NCBI GenBank assembly: GCA_932521025.1
Contig: OW051468.1
Coordinates: 1,488,064-1,552,063 of the forward strand
Direction of reading: 5' to 3'
DNA length: 64,000 bases
Source: Oscheius onirici
Taxonomy: Eukaryota; Nematoda; Chromadorea; Rhabditida; Rhabditidae
In this document: piece by piece, positions 40,301 to 50,906 of the stretch
Position numbering within the stretch: the first letter of the stretch is position 1
How the letters are laid out: each line of letters opens with the position of its first letter
Position numbers and translations under genes: made by a program
The notes under the pieces: generated by a model
Told to the model about the DNA's origin: nothing
Seen by the model: the letters and a program-made list of their open reading frames with translations, nothing else
Databases searched by the model: none

Positions 40301-43147
40301 TCACAAAAAGCCCCATTTCCGGTTGATTCGACTAAATAAGGAATTTTCGAAATGGAAATTGTCTCGGATGTTCCAGCAGCAAAAGCATCCCAGACTGAAT
40401 GGCACAAAGGAAATTTTTGGCTCATATGTTTGTCCTCTCTGCCTAGCCGCCAATGGACACTTTTCCACGCTGACGCGGCTCTGGAAACAGCTGTGTATAG
40501 TCCTTTTTGGAGAGAGGCTTTAAACCACAAAAAATGGAGAGAGGAGAAAGTGAGACGGCTGAGGGCTTGAAATTATGCCCGGGAGGGAGAGGGCAAAACT
40601 GGTCACCTCGCGCGCCCTCACAGCAGGCTCTCTCCCTTGTAATTATATGGCCATTGACCCGCTATGTGGTCCTTTTTGACTGGAACTTTCCGTTAAAACG
40701 CTAAATTTACAGGAGGACTCGATCTGAAAGCCCAAGAAGCCGCCTTGCGATCTGGACCTGATGTCGTCGTCGCTACCCCCGGACGTCTCATTGATCATCT
40801 TCACAACTCGCCCAATTTCAACTTGAACACTATTGAGGTGAGCATTTTTGAGACAGTGTTATTTCTATGGAAACCTGGAAGAATATGGCACTTTCGGTTC
40901 AAAATAGGCTGTTTTAAAGGATGCGTGATTCGAACTGAAAATGTGTAAAATAACCCTATTGTTTTGAGAGCAACCGACCGTTTTAGTCATTTAACTGGCT
41001 ATCAATGCTTCTCATTTTCGCTTAACCCCAAATTATTACCAAAAGAATGCATTCATAAGAAGATGAAAAGATTCGCTTGGAAGTTTTATTGCACACCCTG
41101 GGAAGTTTGTTTATTTTCGGCCGTGTTTTTTCCTTTACCAATCAGACAAGCAAATACCATAAAACTCCTATAATAGAGAACTGTTTTTCAATCAAAAGTA
41201 AAAAGCCTACAACTTTTTAAACTTTTTTTCTTTCAGATTCTCGTTCTCGATGAAGCCGACAGAATGCTGGAGGAAGCCTTCCAGGACCAGATGAACGAAC
41301 TCATTCGTCTCTGCTCTCCCAACCGTCAGACGCTGCTCTTCTCGGCTACAATGACTGATCAGGTAGGTCATTTTCCCCCAACATTCTTCCACTTTCATAC
41401 CCCAACAAGTCATTTTCCCACAAACACTCTTTTCCAAAGTTTTCTACAAAAAAAATAAACGCTTACAAATTTCAAAATGTTGACATTAAAATGACTTTCT
41501 AACTGTGCACAACAAAACAGCCAAAAACGTTTTCCGATTTCTACCAAAAAAAACTACCTCTTCTTCAATTTCAATTCGATATGGCTCAAAGTCAAAATTT
41601 CCAGATTGACGAGTTGGCGGCAATGTCGCTTAAAAAGCCCGTAAAGATTTTCGTCAACGAGAACACGGAGACGGCTATGAAGCTGCGCCAGGAGTTTGTC
41701 CGTGTCCGCGCCGGTCGTGAAACGGACCGCGAGTCGATCGTGTCCGCCCTGACGACCCGTACGTTCCAGGAGAGCACAATCGTCTTCGTCAAGACCAAAA
41801 AGGACTGTCTCAGAATGCAAATTATTCTCGGGCTGCTGGGCATGAAGACGGGCCAACTTCACAGCTCTCTAAGTCAGGCGCAGCGAATTGAAGCGCTGAG
41901 CAAGTTCAAAAAGAGAGAAATTGATGTGCTGGTATCGACGGATCTGGCTTCGAGAGGACTGGATATTGATGGCGTGCAGACGGTGGTCAATATGCACATG
42001 CCGAAGAGCATCAAGCAGTACATTCACAGAGTCGGAAGGACGGCCAGAGCTGGCAAGGTTGGAAGGTAAGAGCTGGAGTTTTTTTATGTGACTTTGTTGC
42101 GTTTTCCCAGCTTCACGAAGGCCCAGAAATTTTGAAAGTTCTCAAAAGTGGATAAGTTAGAAAAACAGCTTTAAATCGGATCAAAATCACCATTTCCAGA
42201 TCAATCTCGCTGATCGGCGAAGATGACCGCAAGCTGCTGAAGGAGATCATCAAGGCCAATCCGGAGAGAATGCTGAAGCAGCGTCAAGTGGCGCCGGAGG
42301 TCATTGAAGCCTACCGACAGCGTCTGGACTCGCTCGAGGAGTCGATTGAACAGGTCGTTTCGGAAGAAAGGGAGGAACGGGAGCTTCGAATCGCCGAGGA
42401 CAATCTGAAGAGGACGCAACAGAAGCTCGAGACGGGAGAGAACGAGCGCGATGGACGCGTCTGGTTCCAGAAGGCCAGCGAGTCGGATCGTGAGAAGAAG
42501 AGACAGGAAAAGAAGGCTCTTCGCGATGCTGAAAAGAAGAAGAAGGAGGCTGCCAAGACGGTTCGTTTTGCCGTTTTTTGGCCATTTTAGAATTCAGCCT
42601 GAGAAATGCTAAAAATGAGCCCTACAACCAGATTTTTGTTACAAAGCACTTGGGCAAAAGATAAGAAAAAGACGTCTTTTCCTGAATAATTCACCCATAA
42701 TTTCCAGCCAGAAGAAATCGAGGCTGAACACCATGCTGCCTACCTCGTTCGTGAGGCCAAAAGAGCCAGAAAAACCAAGAACGGTCGTCTGCGCGCCGTC
42801 ATGGAGGACAGCGTCTCGAACAGAAGAAAGAAGCCACAGCAGGCAGCTGCCAGCAAGAAGAAACTCGCCTCGGCCTCGTTGGCCAGTCTTTCGACGCCTC
42901 AGGTTCGTTTTTACCTCTTTTTAAGCAAAAAAAACATCATTTTCCATGAAAACCCTCAAAATTTCAGTCGGGCCGCGTTCAGAAGAAATCTGCAGCTCCC
43001 GCCGGAGGAAAGAAGTCCTTCACATCGGCCTTTACCTCCGTCGACCGCCGAAACGTCAAGAATGCTCGTCGCGGTCCCGATGACAGCGAATTCCGTCGTG
43101 CTCGCGTCGCCCATCGTCTCAAGACCACCACGGGCAGAAAGAAGTAA
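31368..43147 (+). CDS. DEAD-box RNA helicase DDX27/Drs1, with an 8.2-kb intron
   Basis: Eleven exons: 31368-31628, 31670-31763, 31918-32121, 32165-32322, 32432-32483, 40713-40837, 41237-41362, 41605-42065, 42200-42560, 42708-42902, 42968-43147. They total 2217 bases, or 738 residues (human DDX27 about 765-796). An acidic/basic N-terminus ([12 protein letters not shown] is a Drs1 hallmark) precedes the helicase core: Q motif ([16 protein letters not shown]), Walker A AATGTGKT (about 194-201), PTREL, TPGRL, DEAD (about 303), [12 protein letters not shown] and HRVGRTAR. The C-terminus is a basic coiled region ending GRKK. The family acts in 60S pre-ribosome processing in the nucleolus. Intron 5 (32484-40712) contains two complete genes on the opposite strand. 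The exon before it ends in phase 1 and the exon after resumes correctly, so both halves belong to one gene. Confidence 0.96.
32836..35345 (-). CDS. MFS transporter, SLC22A18-like, nested gene A
   Basis: Four minus-strand exons, 35345-35022, 34768-34442, 34029-33689 and 33073-32836, total 1230 bases, or 409 residues (human SLC22A18 about 424). Hydrophobic segments fit 10-12 membrane helices. The MFS loop 2-3 signature is [13 protein letters not shown], after [18 protein letters not shown], and the TM4-5 region [20 protein letters not shown] aligns in pattern with SLC22A18 (AQMVITDLTAPEER). Substrate is unknown; the family exports organic cations or drugs, or has uncertain roles. The gene lies wholly inside DDX27 intron 5, on the other strand. 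Intron 3 (33074-33688) holds a tRNA-like relic. Its neighbour at 36950-39919 is a diverged paralogue. Confidence 0.85.
33397..33475 (-). pseudogene. tRNA-like relic with A and B box
   Basis: The minus strand reads TGGCGCATTGGCTAAGAGG (A box) and AGTTCGATCCCGC (B box), with a short hairpin between. Stems are incomplete. It lies within an intron of the nested MFS gene. Confidence 0.4.
35346..36949. other. spacer between the two nested MFS genes
   Basis: This lies inside DDX27 intron 5. Several minus-strand frames of 78-108 codons have no domain or splice partner. It probably holds the promoter of nested gene A and the 3' end of gene B. Confidence 0.45.
36950..39919 (-). CDS. MFS transporter, SLC22A18-like, nested gene B
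   Basis: Eight minus-strand exons: 39919-39716, 39676-39536, 39491-39363, 38813-38616, 38573-38481, 38234-38058, 37282-37143 and 37097-36950. They total 1230 bases, or 409 residues, exactly the length of nested gene A. Corresponding segments are [57 protein letters not shown] and [20 protein letters not shown], so the two are paralogues with strongly diverged sequence. The loop 2-3 signature is degenerate ([12 protein letters not shown]). The intron after 38616 has a GC donor (TTTTG|GCAAGT), which keeps the frame open. Likely a plasma or organelle membrane protein; substrate unknown. A sequence segment between 38820 and 39360 is intron. Confidence 0.82.
39920..40712. other. remainder of DDX27 intron 5
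   Basis: It lies upstream of nested gene B and ends at the TTTACAG acceptor at 40712. Repeats of the CTAACTGTCTTG family occupy 40130-40265. Open frames of 65-99 codons show no domain. Confidence 0.5.
40130..40265 (+). repeat. TATCTAACTGTCTTG repeat cluster
   Basis: Four diverged copies of CTATCTAACTGTCTTG...TGTGGC lie in DDX27 intron 5, the same family as the cluster at 25140-25460. Confidence 0.6.
40925..40990 (-). pseudogene. weak tRNA-like relic
   Basis: The minus strand contains CAGTTCGAATCACGC, like a T arm, but no acceptable A box or stems. It lies in DDX27 intron 6. This is only tentative. Confidence 0.25.
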
Positions 43148-43229
43148 AAAGCTTGCTGTTTTTCGCTCCAAATTGTTGTCCATCCGTTGTTATCTCGTTA
43201 TGTTTTCTGTTGGTAAAATTACTATCTGT

Positions 43230-43320
43230 CAGTTTAAAAAAACTGTTTATTCGGTATTCAAGGCAGTTCACCTGACCGAGATCACATCCGAAGAGGAGGA
43301 TTTTTGGAGTGATCTGTCAG
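43230..43320. repeat. segment shared with 60490-60590
   Basis: TTTAAAAAAACTGTTTATTC, GGTATTCAAGG, TGACCGAGATCACATCCGAA and GAG recur, in the same order and with few changes, at 60490-60588. It starts about 80 bases 3' of the DDX27 stop codon. Confidence 0.65.
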
Positions 43321-43437
43321 TTTAAATTTTTTTAAAAGAGAGCCCTTTGTAGCCACAGAGCCACACAAGACACTTTAACTTAGGTTTAACTTAGCCTTCT
43401 TTCCTAGCACAGAAAAAAAGAAGAGAATTTGTTTTAT

Positions 43438-46400
43438 TTAGTCAATATCTGTGAAATAGCGTAGCGCTGAGACGGAGAAGAGCTTTTCGATGAAGATGTC
43501 GTCTTCTATCGGGGCGATGTGAGCTAGAAATTGTTTTTATGAGCAAAAAAAAACTGAAAATACCTGCTCTTCCAGTCAGCCTGGCGCTCTTGGTCGGTGT
43601 GTGATTATGGAATGTGGAATAACGCACAACGGTGCGCGGATGATCATTTGCGGTGAGATCGGCGTAAATACTGCCCAACATATCTCTAAATTATCGTCAT
43701 TTTAAGCCAAAATCTATATAAAACTGACTTGAAGGCATTTCCCAGTTGTGAGAGATCCTTCAGCGAGTTTCTACAGGGTTCTATGAGAGACGAATGAGAC
43801 GGAACTATTACATCGGCTGGAATTTTGGGATCAGTTTAAAAAACGGGAAAAATTACGTGGAGATCCAACGAGAAGGACATTTTTGAAGCGTCCAAAGGCG
43901 CCATTTTGGGAGATTCGAACGAGGTAGGCATTCTGGAAGTTGACGCCGTCACGAAGAGAAAGCTGGTCGATTGATTGTGATTGTTTCCACCTGAAAATGA
44001 ACATTTTCAGGAAAAAAGACATCTTTGTGAACACCGCTGTTTTATGTCTTTTCTCATCTTTTCCAGGCACCAAATACAGCAAACTTGGAAGCAAAACGAA
44101 CCATCTGATAAGATTGAGTCCAATCTGAATTGGCCTGGCAGCATACGAGACTCCCAGATGCGGTGTATTTATCGTCATCAGCGTGTGCAGTTTGTCAAAG
44201 AGAAAATCGGCGTCGGGAAGTCCTAGAGCTCCTCGGACAATAATTCCTCCCATCGAGTGAGCTATGAAGCTAATTTTCTGCGGTTCCCGTTGCAAAAATC
44301 CAATTTTTTCGCGAATTTCCGACAGGAGATTTTCGGACATTGTCTCAAAGTCGGCCCAGGTGGCCGAGCTGTTTGCATCGCTCAGAAGAAATTCGTAATT
44401 TCTGGCGCTTCCAGTAGCCTTGAGGACGTTTCGGTACGGCGTCAGGTCGTCTTTACTGCCTAAACAAAGGATTTTATTTGGGCTAAAATTGTATGAAAAC
44501 GTACCTTCTAGACCGTGAACGAGGACAATGAGATGGATGTCGGCGCTGCGCCGCTTAGGAGATTCTTCCGGGAGGGCAAAACACTGTGGACGGACGCTGT
44601 GGTAGGCGAGCTCGCTGAAAAGAGAAAATTAGCTTAAAGCCGTGATTTTCTTTCAATCTCTTTTCTGAAGGAAATTGATGATTTCAGCAAGTTTTAAGCG
44701 AAAAATAGGCATATTTTCCTGGTTTAAAATGCACTGTTTTAGGAAAAGTAAAACTTTCGAAAGCTTGTGGCTTATTTCCGGTCGAGTTGCAGCAGATTTA
44801 CAAAAAAACCATACCTGTAAAGGTTGCCCTCATAGTCAAATTTGAGCTGCAGTCGCGTCTTCAGAGCTTCTCTCTCTTTCACAAAGGCCAGCCTCACGTC
44901 GTTTTTTCGCTGTAAAACTCTCATTTATTAGACAAAGACTCAAAAACTAACCGAATCCGGTGCCAGACTGACTTCAACCGTATTTTTTGGCGGGCTATTT
45001 TGAGGCGACTTGGGTGATTTTGGCGAGCCAATAGGGGCAGATCTTGTCGAACCTGGCGATTTAAAAAGTCCGTTAGAGGTGTCTTTTCCGGCTCTCGGAA
45101 GACGCTCAGAATGTGGTGGGGAAGATTCGGTGATTTTGATCTGGGGCGGGGGGAGAGCCGAATCCACGCTGGACCGTTTTGTTAGTCTAAAAATTGCAAG
45201 TTTTTGGCTTGAAAAAGGGAAATGTTGACGTTTTTAGCTTAAAAATGGCCCGAAATGGTACCTGCTAACAGCTTCGGCGCTCTTCTTTCGGAAATTTAGG
45301 AGGCGGAACGATTTTGGGCGTTTTTTCTGCTGATGATGATGGGAAAAAGATGCGTCACCGCCAGGACCGGACAGCGTTCGACTGCCATTTTCTCGTCGGG
45401 AACTGGTGGAAGGGCCGACGGCTCCGAAGCATTCTTCGAAAATTATGGGACTGGAAAAGGGCTCTTTTTATTCTAAAAAAACGATATCTTACCAATTGTC
45501 AATCGGAGCATCCGTCTCCCGACAAAACACAGCACAATGGGGCATCTTTTGCAGGTAGAGACTCTTCGAGACCTGTCTGTTCATCTAAACCGATTTCATA
45601 AAATATTTTTTAAAAAAGGCCTACATCGATAAAGGTGCTGATTGTGCTGTCCGAAATCGACGAGAGCGGCTTTTCGCTGAAGAAGAAGCCCTCTCCGAGC
45701 GATTTTTGACGTTGATCGAGGAAATCCTTCAGGAGACCGAGGGCTATCACTGAATTTATGGCGTTTTTTTTCAAGTCGAGAAATGGGAAAAAAGGTGAAC
45801 CCAACTGCTTGTCTAACTTTTTTGGTTGTGGCCAAAATATAGCATCTGACTGTAGAACTGTCTAGTCTGGAGAAAAAAAGCCGTCTAACTGTCCAGTCTG
45901 GAAAAAAAAACAGGCTGTCTAACTGTCTCGTATGTTTCTCCAAAAAACCTGTCTAACTGTCTTGGCAGTGGCTATAACAAGCTGTCTAACTGTTTTTTTG
46001 ACTGCAGTCGTTTATCACAATTGATTTGGCCTTTTCACACACAAAATAAAGCATACCTGAACATCTTCCATACATTTCGACGAGCTGATCAACGACAAGA
46101 TCAAGATATGTGCTTAATTGAGCCAGCGAAGCTTCTAGAGTGGCCCAAGGCCGCTCGGAATTCTGTAGACGATCCACCAGGGTGCTCATATCTGCGACAC
46201 TTTTCGAGCGGGCTAAAAATGCGAGAGTTTAGAATAATTCAAAGGAGGAGACTCACCGAAGTGGACTGGAGCGCCTAGATGCTTCGAATTGGTATTGGCG
46301 AAATGTTCGACGGAATCCGCGGTGGAGATTAGAGCTGAACAGATCTCGTCGTGGAGCTCGATCAGACGCTGGGAGAGGGGCTGAAAATGGTTGTTTTAAG

Positions 46401-47451
46401 AAGGAAACGCTTTTTTTCGGGGCACAATTTAATATTTTTGGTTCTTTTTGGCAGAATTTACCGGAAACAAGTTTGGTACGGCCACAGACTAGACAGTTAG
46501 ACAACCGACATATTCTGGCCGTATACAAGTTAGTTAGACAGCCTATAGTTTTGACCACATTAACCGCAAAAAAAAACCGAGATTTTGGTCCCAACGAACA
46601 CCAAAAACAGTTACCGGATCCGGTGGCGGCTTTTTTCTCCTCGTCAAAATCGTCACAATTGAAGAAAATACGGTCAGATGCAGAGCAGACGGGGCCGTAG
46701 TTTCAAAATAGACGATTCTACTCACAGCGTTTAGTCTGAAATTCGCGTTTTTCATTTTCACGCAATTTCTCTCAAAGCCCATAAATACTGCAATATCTGC
46801 TGCGCAAAATTAGCTCAATCAAGCGCAGTATTTGCTCAAAAGTGGCCAAATTTCTCCCAAAACAAACCTCGTCGGATTGAGCTCAATTTCGAGCGTCCTC
46901 CGGCTCTGAATTGTGAAGTGATCGAGCTGTGGCGGCCTGTCGCGCTCCTGATACCTGAAAATTAACGAATCTCATTAGGATGTAGCTCATTAGGGGAAAT
47001 GGCTCAAATTACGGCTAAACTTGCCATAATTCGAGGTCTAACAGTAGTTTTCTGGGTGTTTTGAAGTCCGATTCGGGCTGGAAATGGACCTGGACGAGAA
47101 AGGAATCTTCTGAAGCTTAATTAATTGGTGGAAAGACTCAAAAATTACCCAAATCCGCCACTTCTTCTGCATAGAAAATCTCCACGGTACGACTTATTCC
47201 AGTTCCGGTGGTAATGGAAGAAGGAAGAAGGATTGATGAGACCGGAGAATGTGTCTTTTCGCCTAATTTTATGTCTAAGCTGGTATAGTCACTGCTGGGC
47301 CGGGGAATGAGCCTAATCTGGAAAAGTGCATGATTTTCAACTAATTTAAAACCAAAATCACCTGATAATAGCCCCTGGAAGGCAAATCCACATTGGAATA
47401 CTTGTTAAGCTGGATATGTACACGATATACAGGGTGTATGTCTACTCGCAT
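43438..47451 (-). CDS. FAM135-like protein with C-terminal DUF676 hydrolase domain
   Basis: Eighteen minus-strand exons: 47451-47362, 47317-47149, 47109-47025, 46954-46868, 46768-46726, 46380-46257, 46212-46057, 45749-45625, 45584-45493, 45450-45262, 45186-44952, 44909-44815, 44614-44505, 44459-44078, 43990-43857, 43816-43729, 43685-43564, 43523-43438. Total 2412 bases, or 803 residues, shorter than human FAM135A/B. The N-terminus matches the family (VHIQLNKYSNVDLPSRGYYQ; LLLDLELW). A Ser/Pro/Lys-rich linker follows. The C-terminal alpha/beta-hydrolase has IVLVHGLEGSKDDL, the nucleophile elbow AHSMGG, TPHLGV, NVLLVGSP and AHIAPIEDD. Family function is poorly known; lipase or esterase activity is inferred. 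The intron after 47025 uses a GC donor. The 46768 acceptor is the weakest choice. AATAAA overlaps the stop codon. Confidence 0.88.
45805..45990 (+). repeat. CTGTCTAACTGTCT repeat cluster in a FAM135 intron
   Basis: Five copies of TGTCTAACTGTCYNGTCTGG lie in an intron. The family is the same as at 25140-25460. A reverse copy lies at 46484-46510. Confidence 0.65.
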
Positions 47452-48633
47452 TTTTTGTGGATGATGTTAATAAAGCTGGGTGATATGCTGAGATCGATAT
47501 TTAGTACATTGGCCTGTAAAAGTGATTTTCTAGGAGAAAAATGAGGAAGATGAAGAGATATATGGGAAAATTTAGAAATTTCAGCGGTTTGAATGGCCGC
47601 CGAAGAACTACAGTAACCCACCATTTCAAATATGGTGGGACTTTGAACTACATTTATTTTTTCGTTTGTTTTTATGCCCCTTTTGCTCTCTTATTTGCGC
47701 CACTTTTTCCCCAAAGTTGTTCCATTAGCGTAAGTAGACTGCTCTTTGCCATAACTGATAAAAAAATCTGCAAAAACACGGTAGAATACGAGGAAATGAG
47801 CTTCGATAAGTATTAGTGGAAATGAATATTCTGAAAGTCTTGTCGATTTGGCTCAATGAAGAAAAGACAAGTTCAAATCTTCTTCGAATCAGCTGTTTTT
47901 CATGTCAAACTACGAGAGAGCAGAGCACAGCTGGCCCGAACTCGAAACACTGGCTGCGGCTAATAATTGCGCCGGCAACCGGGACTCTCTCCCTGCCAGC
48001 CCCCAGAAATGCGCCAGCAAGAAAAATAGACGCATAGAGAGAGCGAGAGACGAGAGAAAGGGACAGAACTGAATGCATCACGAGTAGAAATGACGGAGCT
48101 TTCCACAGCTGGATTTTGTTATTTTTTCTATTCTTTCTTCATTTTGGCCTAATTTATAGAAAATTTTTGGGGAAACGAGCAAAAACCGCTTAGGGAGTTG
48201 ATTTGGAACTTTCGCAATGTTCTCGAATGTTGTAAAACTAGTTTTTTTTTCATTTTTTCCGCTATTTTCCAATTTCTGTCCATATGCCAGACATTTTTTG
48301 AGACATGTGGCGGAAATATCAACTCCTTTGACTTTCTCGTGCACCAGAATGTTCCAGGAGATTCTAGACTTCTTTCTTCCCATTTCTCTAGTGTTTCGGT
48401 GAATTGAGCAGAAATGTCGGCCCTTTGTCTTCAGAAAGACATTCAAAAATCTAGAGTCGTTTCCTGAAGCTTCTTGACCGCTTTTGCCTGATTTTTTCCT
48501 ATCTGCTGCCCATTTTACTTGTTTTATCGAGACGGAATGAGCAACAACTTCAAAGCTTGTGACTTTCGAAGTATTCTAAAAGTTTATCGATCTCTTTTTC
48601 TTCATTTTTATCCAAAATTACCCATATTTTTAG
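47452..48633. other. divergent intergenic region between FAM135-like and NOB1
   Basis: It holds the upstream regions of both genes. Open frames of 60-122 codons are unsupported. No core promoter motif was identified. Confidence 0.45.
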
Positions 48634-50740
48634 ATGGACGGCTTCGAGGAGGTCAAGAAGAAGGGCAAGGAGAAGCCCGTGAAGCATTTGGTCCTCGACA
48701 CCGGCGCCATCATCGCCAATGTCAATTTACACGTATTTTCTCAATTTTTTGCTTTGAAATTTCCCAAATTTAGAACATTTCGGATCATTTTTATGCTCCG
48801 CCAGAGCTGCTGGCCGAGCTCAAGTCTAAGAAAGCCCTGAAAGCTTTTGAGCAACTCCCATTCGATGTCGTCATCAGGGAACCGACGACAGAAGCCTATA
48901 AAACAGGTTCTTTGCCTATTTTTTGTATGTTTATCCAAAAGTTCAGTCTCGGAAGCAGCCAAAAAGACGGGAGACTTTCAATCGCTCTCCATCCCCGATA
49001 TGAAGGTCCTGGCTCTCACCTACGACCTAAAACAACAGTTTTGTGGAAAAGCAGGCGGCTCGGAGGAGAAAGTAAGCCTAATTTTTGTCCAGAAGGCTAT
49101 AAATGAATCGTTTAGAAGCCAGAAGAGACCGAAGAAGATAAAAAGAAAGAAGAGCCAATAGGAACGAATGAAAACGAGACGGAGACCAAAGAGGAGCCGG
49201 AAGAACAGCCCAGTAATCTTCCAGAAGGATTCTGTGAGGATGTAAGTTTCCAGCTGTTTTTACCTCTTTTTTTTAAACCAGAACATGGCTGGCGAATGTT
49301 CCAGAAGTACTTTCTGGACTTTATTCACTGAACGTCTAGCCTCAACTGTTTTGGGTATGCAAAAAACCGCAATCTAGTGTATGACACACTCGTTACATCA
49401 ATAAGAAGTGACTCTCCAGCTACCATATTGAGTGGTGCTGAAGTTCAAACTGGCTGTACATCTAATTTTCTCTCTGGTTTGCTCAAAAATACCGCCTCGC
49501 CACTAGAGCATGTTCATTTTTGCTGCTGGTCTCAGGGAATGGCTTCTCATCTGGTCTCAGGGAATGGCTTCACAAGGTCATAGCTGACTTCGTACTTTTC
49601 AGCCTTCTCATTTAACAACTGTTTCAAAATTTACACTGTTGTTATTTTCTCTCTAAGATCTCTCTCATAAATAACCAGTTTATTTCGAAATGTCAGATGA
49701 GTTTAGACATTGAGGTGACCGGATCTATTTTGTTTGTCCACCCGCTAATGTTATTGAAAGACAGACCCAGGTTCTAGTTTCTACCGTCTCCAGCTTCCAT
49801 AAGTTATGTTTATTTCTCGCCAAAGCTTCTCTATTGGCCCCGGATAACAGATTTTAGTCAATATTTTCAACTAAATATTGTCTTTTCCACCGTTTTGCGA
49901 ATTTCCCCCGAAATTTACGTTTTTCACTCAAAGTCATTAAATTTCAGGTTGACAGTGACGACGACGAGGGCTGGATCACCGAGGACAACATTACCGATGC
50001 GCTGAAAAAGATGGGAGCCATTGAGGTCGAAGAAGGCATCACCGTCGGGTGTCTGACGACCGATTTCGCCCTTCAAAACGTCCTCCTGGCCATGAATTTG
50101 AGTCTCGTCTCGCTGACCGGCTACCGAATCAAAAAGCTCAAATCTTACGTCCTTAGGTAGGTTTTTAGTCAATTTTATTTTAGCCAGTGATCTTATAAAT
50201 CTAAAAATAGGATTTTAGGTGCCGAGCCTGCTATAGCACGACGTCAAACATGGAAAAACAATTTTGTCCTAGCTGTGGCAACAAAATGCTCCACAAATGT
50301 GCCATTTCCGTAGGAGAAGATGGTGAGCCGATTCTACATGTCAACTGGAACAGACTGGCCAACAAGAGAGGACTACAGCACTCACTAGCAGCTCCGAAAG
50401 GAGGCAAACATGCTGTAGGTTGTTTTATATACATTTTCTCTACAATTTTGATACGGAAGACTTGGCCTCCTCTATGAGCACAAATAACCTAAAAATGTAA
50501 AGCGCCTCGCTGCGTTTCACGTTCATATTTCAACATTTTTTTCAGGCTAACGAGCGCCTCTTCGAAGACCAGCGCATTCCCCAAAACAAGATGGCCAAGC
50601 TGCGCCTGGATCCACTGGCCGACGGTCCCTTCCAGATGCACGATATTACGTCCCGTTCTGCCATGCTCGGATTGAGAAACTTTTCGTCAAAAGGACAGCA
50701 AAAGAACCCGAATGAGAGTCGCGGAAACCGGAGGAAATAG
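48634..50740 (+). CDS. nob1: NOB1, PIN-domain endonuclease for 18S rRNA 3' end
   Basis: Seven exons: 48634-48732, 48774-48906, 48947-49071, 49116-49241, 49948-50156, 50219-50414, 50546-50740, 1083 bases, or 360 residues (human 412). The N-terminal PIN domain has the first metal-binding Asp in HLVLDTGAII (D22) and KKTGDFQSLSIPD, VLALTYDL. An acidic linker is followed by DEGWITEDNI and VGCLTTDFALQNVLL, then a zinc ribbon with C232, C235, C247 and C250, then APKGGKHA and ITSRSAMLGLR-type C-terminus ending NPNESRGN. NOB1 cleaves 20S pre-rRNA at site D in the cytoplasm. The ATG lies right after TTTTTAG, as at a trans-splice site. RNF126 starts 166 bases downstream on the same strand. Intron 4 (49242-49947) is the longest. 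Confidence 0.95.
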
Positions 50741-50906
50741 TTCTTTTCTCCCACTTTTTGTTTCTTGTTTTATTTGTTAACTTTTTGAAGTTGAATTAAA
50801 CCTTGTTATGCTTATTTTTCACATTTTTGAAGAAAACGGTTCAGACCGGGATTACGTGCTAAATATTAACTTTTTGAAGAGTTTACGCATGTAAATTGTT
50901 TAGCAG

